Below are positions 1 through 6,263 of a stretch of 6,263 nucleotides of DNA, piece after piece. Both the position numbers and the translations under genes were made by a program. Numbering within the stretch: position 1 is the first letter of the stretch; every line of letters starts with the position of its first letter. Origin of the DNA: Pseudomonadota bacterium (GTDB lineage Bacteria; Pseudomonadota; Alphaproteobacteria; UBA2966; CAIVPW01). The DNA lies in contig JAQBXG010000099.1 of the NCBI GenBank assembly GCA_027625125.1, forward strand, positions 1-6,263, given 5' to 3'. The notes under the pieces are model-generated. The model saw nothing but the letters and a program-made list of their open reading frames with translations, made no database searches and was not told where the DNA came from.

Positions 1-34
1 CCCCCGCCACAAGGATCCGGTTGCGCAGGATCAT
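1..34 (-). CDS. Start of an unidentified gene, cut by the window edge
   Basis: An ATG on the minus strand opens a frame of 11 codons (MILRNRILVAG) that runs off the left edge without a stop. It begins 4 nt after the stop codon of the cysteine-cluster gene. The same 4-nt spacing separates that gene from purC, which suggests a third gene in one operon. Eleven residues are too few to assign a family. The start of the peptide is hydrophobic and basic, which would fit many folds. No strong Shine-Dalgarno sequence is visible, so translation may be coupled to the gene before it. The main doubt is whether the frame continues as a real gene outside the window. Confidence 0.4.
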   Translation of the reverse strand, partial: MILRNRILVAG

Positions 35-38
35 CGTC

Positions 39-641
39 TCAGTCCGCCGGTTTGTTCCGTTTCAGGCGTGGATCGTCGGGGGGGATGGCGATGGCGTTGT
101 ATTCGATGCCGAGCGGGCCGCGCCGACGCGCCGTCACGATGACGTGCCCGGCGGGCACCCGGCCCAGTTTTTTTTCGATCCCCGGCAGGATGACAATCGC
201 CACCGGGCCCTCCCAGACAACGACCTGGCCTTCGCCCGCCGCCGCGGCGGTCGCGGCCCAGCGGCGGATTTGCGTGAAATACGGCTCGGCGCGCCAGGCA
301 TCCTTGCGGCCGGGGTCCACATGCACCCCCAACCGGTTCGCCTCCTCCTCGAACGTCAGGAAAAACCGCGCCACCGACGGCCGCCATTCGTCGCCCAGTC
401 CGGGGCTGACCAGATAGCTGCACGCAAATGTGCGGCAGGCGTCCGGCCGGTCGTCATAGATGCCGCATCCGCGGCCCTTGTCGCAGTGGCGGCACCACTC
501 GAACCGCGGCTTGTCCAGCGCCGCGACCGGCAACAGCTTGCAGCACAGCGTGCAGTCGCCGCAGACCCGGCCCGGCACTGTCGCGGCCGCCGGCGCAGCG
601 GTCGCGGATTCCCCGCCCAAGGGTCCGGCGCTTTCGCTCAT
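39..641 (-). CDS. YkgJ-like cysteine-cluster (zinc/iron-chelating domain) protein
   Basis: This is a 200-residue protein with a cysteine-rich block near its N-terminus. A low-complexity Ala/Gly-rich leader (about residues 1-24) precedes Cys27, Cys30, Cys33 and Cys34 (CxxCxxCC). These are followed by Cys50, Cys53, Cys59, Cys69 and Cys74, with the segment GCGIYDDRPDACR between them. This arrangement is typical of the YkgJ/UPF0153 family (COG0727), predicted to bind zinc or an iron-sulfur cluster. Its biochemical role is generally unknown. The remaining part (about 80-200) is cysteine-free and looks like a compact beta-rich domain ending in a charged tail. There is no signal peptide or membrane segment, so it is probably cytoplasmic. 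The start codon lies 4 nt past the purC stop, so the two are almost certainly co-transcribed. A specific function cannot be given; the family assignment is firm. Confidence 0.85.
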   Translation of the reverse strand: MSESAGPLGGESATAAPAAATVPGRVCGDCTLCCKLLPVAALDKPRFEWCRHCDKGRGCGIYDDRPDACRTFACSYLVSPGLGDEWRPSVARFFLTFEEEANRLGVHVDPGRKDAWRAEPYFTQIRRWAATAAAAGEGQVVVWEGPVAIVILPGIEKKLGRVPAGHVIVTARRRGPLGIEYNAIAIPPDDPRLKRNKPAD

Positions 642-645
642 CGGA

Positions 646-1629
646 TCAAAAATATTCCGGGAATGCGCGGCGCAGATTGGCCTCGATGCGGTCGCGCACA
701 GGGGTGCCGGCGGCGGCGCGTGCGAAGCGCTGGCCGGTCACCCGTTCGTACAGGCGGATGTACTTTTCTCCGAACTCGAGCAGCGTGTCGGCGGGAATCT
801 CCGGAATCGGCTCGTTGTACGGATCACAGCGCGCGGTGACCCAAAGGCGCAGGAACTCCTTGTCGAGGCTTTCCGGCTCGTCGCCGGCTTTCATGCGCGC
901 CGCGTAGGTGTCGGCGATCCAATAGCGGCTGGAATCCGGCGTATGCACCTCGTCGGCGATCTTGATCGTGCCCGATGTATCGACGCCGAACTCGTACTTG
1001 GTATCCACCAGCACGAGCCCGTTGGCGGCGGCGATTTCGCGCCCGCGCGCGAACACCGCCAGGCTCTTTTCGGCCAGCTCGTCCCAGATGTCTTGCGGCA
1101 GCAATCCCTGTGCGACGATTTCCGCCGGCGTGATCGGCGCGTCGTGTCCGCCCGGCGTCGCGGCCTTTGTCGTCGGGGTCAGGATCGTTTGCGGCAGCTT
1201 CTGGTTCTTCACCAGGCCGTCGGGAAACGTCACCCCGTACATATCGCGTTCGCCGCGTTTGTACTTGGGCCATATGCTGGTGTCGGTCGAGCCGGTCAGA
1301 TAATCGCGGACGACCATTTCCACCGGCAGCATGTCCAGCCGTTCGACAACGGTCACGTTCGGGTCCGGCGTATCCAGCACACAGTTCGGGCACAGGTCGC
1401 GGGTCGCGTCGAACCAGAACATCGCCGTCTGGGTCAGCACCTGGCCCTTCCACGGCACCGCAGCCAGCACCTTGTCGAACGCCGACTGGCGGTCGGTGGC
1501 GATCATGATCGTCCGCCCGTCCGGCAGGTCATAGGAATCGCGCACCTTGCCGCGGCGGAAACCCGGCAGTACCGGGAATTCGGCGTCGGTCAGGCACGCG
1601 GCAAGAATGTCGGCGGCGCGGTCGGTCAT
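646..1629 (-). CDS. purC: Phosphoribosylaminoimidazole-succinocarboxamide (SAICAR) synthase
   Basis: PurC joins CAIR and aspartate using ATP to form SAICAR in de novo purine synthesis, in the cytoplasm. The product has 327 residues. Visible motifs are the nucleotide-binding GKVRDSYDL (27-35), the ATDRQSAFD segment (44-52), the family signature LVDTKYEFG (207-215) and DEVHTPDSSRYW (226-237). The frame extends upstream to 1788, but the ATG at 1629 (MTDRAADIL) is preferred. The family homology begins shortly after it, and the extra 53 residues read antisense through the macrodomain gene. At about 330 residues it belongs to the longer PurC class rather than the roughly 240-residue E. coli type. 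It is the first visible gene of a leftward operon with the cysteine-cluster gene 4 nt downstream. It diverges from the macrodomain gene, so its promoter must lie in or overlap that gene's 5' end. Confidence 0.96.
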   Translation of the reverse strand: MTDRAADILAACLTDAEFPVLPGFRRGKVRDSYDLPDGRTIMIATDRQSAFDKVLAAVPWKGQVLTQTAMFWFDATRDLCPNCVLDTPDPNVTVVERLDMLPVEMVVRDYLTGSTDTSIWPKYKRGERDMYGVTFPDGLVKNQKLPQTILTPTTKAATPGGHDAPITPAEIVAQGLLPQDIWDELAEKSLAVFARGREIAAANGLVLVDTKYEFGVDTSGTIKIADEVHTPDSSRYWIADTYAARMKAGDEPESLDKEFLRLWVTARCDPYNEPIPEIPADTLLEFGEKYIRLYERVTGQRFARAAAGTPVRDRIEANLRRAFPEYF

Positions 1630-1675
1630 CGGCGCATACTTGCGGCGCGCCCGCGACGGGGTCAAGGTCGCTGGC
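1630..1675. promoter_or_regulatory. Short divergent intergenic region, purC / macrodomain gene
   Basis: These 46 bp separate the two divergent start codons and must carry both ribosome binding sites. On the plus strand, AAGG at 1664-1667 lies about 8 nt before the macrodomain ATG and is a reasonable Shine-Dalgarno core. On the minus strand only a weak GCAAG lies before the purC ATG. No convincing -35/-10 pair fits within the gap, so at least one promoter probably lies inside the opposite gene. The palindrome GGCGCGCC at 1644-1651 is visible but is unremarkable in such GC-rich DNA. Confidence 0.45.
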
Positions 1676-2191
1676 ATGGCAGCGCGCATCACGGTCGCCG
1701 AAGGCGACATCACCACGTTCGACACGGATGCGATCGTCAACGCCGCGAACAACACGCTGTTGGGCGGCGGCGGTGTCGACGGCGCCATTCACCGCGCCGC
1801 CGGTCCCGGCTTGTTCGCCGAATGCCGCGCGCTCGGCGGCTGCGACACCGGCGACGCGAAGATCACCGGCGGCCACCGCCTGCGCGCCCGCCATGTGATC
1901 CACACGGTCGGGCCGATCTGGCGCGGCGGCGACGGCGGCGAGGCGGCGTTGCTTGCGCGCTGCTACCGGCGGTCGCTGGACGTGGCCGCCGAATACGGCC
2001 TCAGCACGATCGCTTTCCCGTCGATTTCGACCGGGGCCTATGGCTATCCCGTCGCCGAGGCCGCTCGGGTCGCCGTCGCGGCGGTGGCCGACGGCCTCGC
2101 CGCCCATCCCGAAATCGCCGAGGTCACGTTTGTCGCGTTCGGACCCGACGTGGCGGCGGCGTATCGCGCCGCACTGGCGGCAAGCGCCGGG

Positions 2192-2206
<15 letters not shown>
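1676..2206 (+). CDS. Macrodomain protein, O-acetyl-ADP-ribose deacetylase (YmdB-like)
   Basis: This is a 176-residue, single-domain macro protein. It closely follows E. coli YmdB: GDIT (10-13), the ADP-ribose-binding IVNAANN (20-26), GGGGVDGAIHRAAGP (30-44), HTVGPIW (76-82) and the C-terminal loop FPSISTGAYGYP (114-125). Asn25 and Asp35 occupy the same positions as the known YmdB active-site residues. The family hydrolyses O-acetyl-ADP-ribose and can remove mono-ADP-ribose from acidic residues; E. coli YmdB also modulates RNase III. The frame is open upstream to 1547, but ATG 1676 (MAARITVAEG) is chosen. It matches the family's N-terminus, has an AAGG upstream, and avoids overlap with purC. 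The gene stands alone on this strand. Its last 15 bp overlap the 3' end of maeB in antisense. A role in stress-related ADP-ribose clearance is inferred, not shown. Confidence 0.93.
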
Positions 2207-4498
<2,292 letters not shown>

Positions 4499-4700
4499 GG
4501 GCCCTTGGCCGGTCCGAGGGAGCTTTTGCCCAAGGTGCGGCAAAAACCGCTTTGAGTAAAGGGGCTTAGGCAGGCTCCCGGAGTCCCCGCATGATGTCCG
4601 GCGCGCGGTCGTTGGACGCCGCCGCCGCCGCTGCTACGTTCCGGCGATGCGATCGCGCGCCCGGCCGACGAACGCGACGAGGGGTCCCGCCATGCACGGC
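4499..4700. other. Non-coding gap upstream of maeB
   Basis: These 202 bp lie between the hicB stop and the maeB start, with both genes leftward. The gap must carry the maeB leader and probably its promoter. I see the inverted repeat at 4524-4545 and an AAGGG before the maeB ATG (minus strand), but no sigma-70 promoter I would defend. No rho-independent terminator for hicAB is visible: the GC-rich candidates near 4560-4590 on the minus strand lack a proper stem followed by a T run. Read-through from hicAB into maeB is therefore possible. Confidence 0.6.
4524..4545. promoter_or_regulatory. Perfect 7-bp inverted repeat upstream of maeB, candidate operator
   Basis: TTTTGCC (4524-4530) and GGCAAAA (4539-4545) are exact reverse complements separated by 8 bp. 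The dyad centre is about 36 bp upstream of the maeB ATG, a typical position for a repressor site overlapping a promoter. The two-fold symmetry and spacing fit a dimeric DNA-binding regulator. On the maeB strand the repeat is followed by GCTCCC rather than T residues, so it is not a terminator. An overlapping short hairpin GCGG/CCGC (4537-4550) excludes it in single-stranded form. The regulator is unknown; the GGCAAAAA core also appears upstream of hicA. Confidence 0.45.
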
Positions 4701-5120
4701 TCAGCCGCGAACGTCGATCACCAGCACCCGGCCCAAAGCCCGCAGCGCCGCCTCGGTGCGCTGGATCTTTGTCGCGTGCTTCGGGTGCAGCATGCGCCAC
4801 GCCTCCTTGGCGTCGCCGCCGACCTTGCGGGCAAACGCGGCCCGGCTCAGCCCGGATTCGCGGAACGCGACCACCAGCGCCGCCTTGGCGGCCACCAGCA
4901 CGGTCGGCCGGACCCGCACCCGCCCGGCCGACGGCATCGGGATCGGCAGGCCGTCGGCGATCCGCATCGCCAGCGCCTCGTCCAGGCAATCCACCGCGGC
5001 GGCCAGCGCCGCGGGCTTCGTGGCGGCATCGGTGGCCGTACCGGCAAGGTCGGGAAACGCCAGCAGCACCCGGCCGCCGTCGCGGGCAATCGAAACCGGA
5101 TAGGCGAAGCGGTCGGCCAT
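4701..5120 (-). CDS. hicB: HicB-family antitoxin with C-terminal helix-turn-helix
   Basis: HicB antitoxins bind and neutralise the HicA RNase, and many repress their own operon. This 139-residue protein has the expected two-part form. The N-terminal HicB fold (about 5-65) reads YPVSIARDGGRVLLAFPDL, then an Ala-rich helix and a CLDEALAMRIADGLPIPMPS segment. A C-terminal helix-turn-helix follows (about 78-135), with GLSRAAFARKVG and KEAWRMLHP. The first part is the partly degraded RNase H-like fold of the family; the second suggests operator binding. The gene begins 6 nt after the hicA stop, the usual toxin-first order, and has only a weak ribosome binding site, so coupled translation is likely. 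Nothing indicates truncation. That it represses its own promoter at 5343-5413 is an inference from the domain and from the repeats there. Confidence 0.9.
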   Translation of the reverse strand: MADRFAYPVSIARDGGRVLLAFPDLAGTATDAATKPAALAAAVDCLDEALAMRIADGLPIPMPSAGRVRVRPTVLVAAKAALVVAFRESGLSRAAFARKVGGDAKEAWRMLHPKHATKIQRTEAALRALGRVLVIDVRG

Positions 5121-5126
5121 GGCGGG

Positions 5127-5342
5127 TCAGCGCCGCTCGCGCCGCACCAAGCCCAGGTCGGCCATCATCCGCTGCAGCAGGCCTGGGCCGATTTCATCGT
5201 CCGGGGCCTTCAGAATGGTAAACCGATCGCCGCAATACAGCGTCCGGTGATCGCCGGACCCACGGTGGGACTCGACCCGGACCGGGATTTTGGCCGCCGC
5301 GCCGGCGGCGACAATTTTCTTCAGGAATTCCGCGCTTTTCAT
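5127..5342 (-). CDS. hicA: HicA-family mRNA interferase toxin
   Basis: HicA toxins are small double-stranded-RNA-binding-fold proteins that cleave mRNA and stop growth when not held by HicB. The 71-residue product begins MKSAEFLKKI and contains the conserved core GSGDHRTLYCGDR (28-40), followed by EIGPGLLQRMMADLGL (50-65). That ending is characteristic of one HicA branch. His32 in GDHR is the likely catalytic histidine; His26 is a second candidate. The ATG at 5342 is chosen because the family begins with MxSxxFLK; the frame extends upstream only to a TTG at 5411, inside the intergenic repeats. It is the first gene of the hicA-hicB pair, with hicB 6 nt downstream, and it diverges from mutS. 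No inactivating change is visible. Toxicity is inferred from the family. Confidence 0.88.
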   Translation of the reverse strand: MKSAEFLKKIVAAGAAAKIPVRVESHRGSGDHRTLYCGDRFTILKAPDDEIGPGLLQRMMADLGLVRRERR

Positions 5343-5354
5343 GGCGTGGATATT

Positions 5355-5366
5355 GGCAAAAATGCC
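5355..5366. repeat. GGCAAAAATGCC repeat, copy 1
   Basis: This 12-bp block is an exact copy of the one at 5378-5389, 23 bp further on, close to two helical turns. It is itself a small inverted repeat, GGCA-AAAA-TGCC. Its location just before the hicA start fits one half of a two-site operator for an autoregulatory HicB. Confidence 0.6.
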
Positions 5367-5368
5367 GT

Positions 5369-5393
5369 CAATGGCAAGGCAAAAATGCCATTG
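5369..5393. promoter_or_regulatory. 8-bp-arm inverted repeat, candidate HicB operator
   Basis: CAATGGCA (5369-5376) and TGCCATTG (5386-5393) are exact reverse complements separated by 9 bp. The second GGCAAAAATGCC copy (5378-5389) lies mostly within this dyad. An 8-bp perfect dyad within a 71-bp gap between hicA and mutS is a strong candidate binding site for a dimeric regulator. HicB, which carries a helix-turn-helix, is the obvious protein. Because the gap is so short, binding here would probably affect mutS as well. Confidence 0.55.
5378..5389. repeat. GGCAAAAATGCC repeat, copy 2
   Basis: This is an exact second copy of the block at 5355-5366. It sits inside the longer inverted repeat 5369-5393, so the TGCC arm is used by both structures. 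Confidence 0.6.
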
Positions 5394-5413
5394 TCTTGGG
5401 CAAACGGGCAAGC

Positions 5414-6263
5414 ATGAGCGGCGAGGCCGGGTCCGGAATCTCGCCGATGCTGACCCAGTATCTGGCGATCAAGGCCGAACACCCCGGGGTCCTGTTGTTC
5501 TATCGCATGGGCGACTTCTACGAGTTGTTCTTCGACGACGCGGCCAAGGCCGCGGCGGCGATCGATATCGTGCTGACGAAGCGCGGCCGCCACCAGGGCG
5601 AGGACATCCCGATGTGCGGGGTGCCAGTCCATGCCTGCGAGCAGTACCTCGAGCGGCTGATCCGCAAGGGCTTCAAGGTGGCGATCTGCGAGCAGGTCGA
5701 GGACCCGGCCGAGGCGAAAAAGCGCGGCGCCAGGGCGGTGGTCAAGCGCGAGGTCGTGCGGTTGGTGACCCCCGGCACGCTGACCGAGGACACGCTGCTG
5801 GACGCGCGCGCCAGCAACTGGCTGGCGGCGCTCGCCGAGGCGGGGGGCGAGCTGGCGCTGGCGTGGCTGGAGTTGTCGACCGGAGCGTTCGCGGTCCAGA
5901 CCGTCAGCAAGCGCCAACTGGGGGCCGAGTTGGCGCGGCTCCGCCCGGGCGAGGTGCTGGCGCCGGAAACCATCGTCCAGCGCGCCGAATTGTTCGAGTG
6001 TCTGGCGGACTGGAAATCGGCGCTGACCGTGCTGCCGCCGGGGCCATTCGACAGCGCCGCCGGCGAACGGGCGCTCAGGCGCGCGTTCGCGGTTTCGACC
6101 ACCGACGCGTTCGGCGCCTTCGCGCGCTGTGAGCTGGCGGCGGCCGGGGCGCTGGTCGACTATGTGGACCGCACCCAAAAGGGCCGCATTCCGAGCCTGT
6201 CGCCGCCGGAGCGGATTGCCGCCGGGTCGGCGATGGCGATCGATGCCGCCACCCGCCGCAATC
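5414..6263 (+). CDS. mutS: DNA mismatch repair protein MutS, N-terminal part (cut by window edge)
   Basis: MutS recognises mismatches and small loops and, with MutL, starts mismatch repair. The frame is open from ATG 5414 to the window end, giving 283 residues of a protein normally of about 850-900. The mismatch-binding domain I is clear: MLTQYLAIKAEHP (12-24) and LLFYRMGDFYELFFDD (27-42), including the Phe-x-Glu wedge residues Phe35 and Glu37. LTKRG, the PMCGVP segment and AICEQVEDP follow. The connector domain II follows from about residue 130. The visible part ends with DAATRRN (277-283), which in E. coli MutS leads into the core domain. No frameshift is seen. ATG 5414 is preferred; a later in-frame ATG (5447, Met12) is possible, and an upstream TTG at 5396 is less likely. 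The Shine-Dalgarno sequence is weak (GGGCAAGC). Confidence 0.96.
   Translation, partial: MSGEAGSGISPMLTQYLAIKAEHPGVLLFYRMGDFYELFFDDAAKAAAAIDIVLTKRGRHQGEDIPMCGVPVHACEQYLERLIRKGFKVAICEQVEDPAEAKKRGARAVVKREVVRLVTPGTLTEDTLLDARASNWLAALAEAGGELALAWLELSTGAFAVQTVSKRQLGAELARLRPGEVLAPETIVQRAELFECLADWKSALTVLPPGPFDSAAGERALRRAFAVSTTDAFGAFARCELAAAGALVDYVDRTQKGRIPSLSPPERIAAGSAMAIDAATRRN

Larger units (their letters stand above)
5343..5413. promoter_or_regulatory. 71-bp shared hicA / mutS promoter region
   Basis: These 71 bp separate the divergent ATGs of hicA (leftward) and mutS (rightward), so both 5' signals must lie here or overlap the neighbouring genes. The region is visibly poorer in GC than its surroundings and rich in GGCA/TGCC half-sites. 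GGCA occurs on the plus strand at 5355, 5373, 5378, 5399 and 5407, and TGCC at 5363 and 5386. The block GGGCAA is repeated at 5398-5403 and 5406-5411. TTGGCA (5353-5358) and, on the minus strand, TTGACG are -35-like, but I cannot pair either with a good -10. Neither gene has a strong Shine-Dalgarno sequence. Confidence 0.6.

Noticed and set aside
4499..4543. An extended maeB start at TTG 4543
   Set aside because: It would add 15 residues that read through the palindrome. ATG 4498 has an AAGGG before it and leaves a normal-length enzyme.
4556..4592. A possible terminator for hicAB on the minus strand (GGGG...CCCCTTTAC)
   Set aside because: The arms do not form a continuous stem and the T run is only three bases.
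4634..4693. A 19-codon minus-strand frame 7 nt after hicB (MAGPLVAFVGRARDRIAGT)
   Set aside because: The length is easily expected by chance at this GC content. It has no clear ribosome binding site and no recognised similarity.
5290..6132. A 280-codon plus-strand frame overlapping mutS
   Set aside because: It is out of frame with mutS. Its N-terminal part is antisense to hicA, and the remainder is Arg/Gly-rich shadow sequence.
5339..6178. A 279-codon minus-strand frame antisense to mutS
   Set aside because: MutS is unmistakable on the plus strand, and the antisense product is Arg/Gln-rich with no recognisable domain.

Overview
The window is GC-rich, densely coding DNA of a kind expected from an alphaproteobacterium, perhaps Rhodospirillales-like. 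That placement is an inference. It rests on the base composition, the protein styles, and the proximity of an NADP-malic enzyme gene to mutS, an order known from alphaproteobacteria such as Sinorhizobium meliloti (tme-mutS-glnD). Nearly everything is ordinary chromosomal housekeeping. The less routine parts are a HicA/HicB toxin-antitoxin pair and a macrodomain protein.

Layout, left to right. A leftward operon runs off the left edge: purC (646-1629), a cysteine-cluster protein (39-641), and the first 11 codons of a third gene (1-34). Its three genes are separated by gaps of only 4 nt. A rightward macrodomain gene (1676-2206) diverges from purC across 46 bp. It converges on the leftward maeB gene (2192-4498), and their 3' ends overlap by 15 bp. 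A 202-bp non-coding stretch (4499-4700) lies upstream of maeB and contains a clean 7-bp inverted repeat. Then comes the leftward hicA-hicB pair (hicA 5127-5342, hicB 4701-5120). A 71-bp repeat-rich intergenic region (5343-5413) separates it from rightward mutS, which is cut by the right edge.

How the genes relate. PurC acts in de novo purine synthesis. MaeB makes pyruvate and NADPH from malate. MutS starts mismatch repair. The macrodomain protein probably removes ADP-ribose or acetyl groups from ADP-ribosyl metabolites. These are independent functions that happen to be neighbours. The most interesting feature is that hicAB sits between maeB and mutS and shares a very short promoter region with mutS. 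That region holds two copies of GGCAAAAATGCC and an 8-bp-arm inverted repeat, a plausible HicB operator that would overlap the mutS promoter. The same GGCAAAAA core appears in the palindrome upstream of maeB. No wholly unknown system was found, and no RNA genes, CRISPR arrays or insertion sequences are visible.
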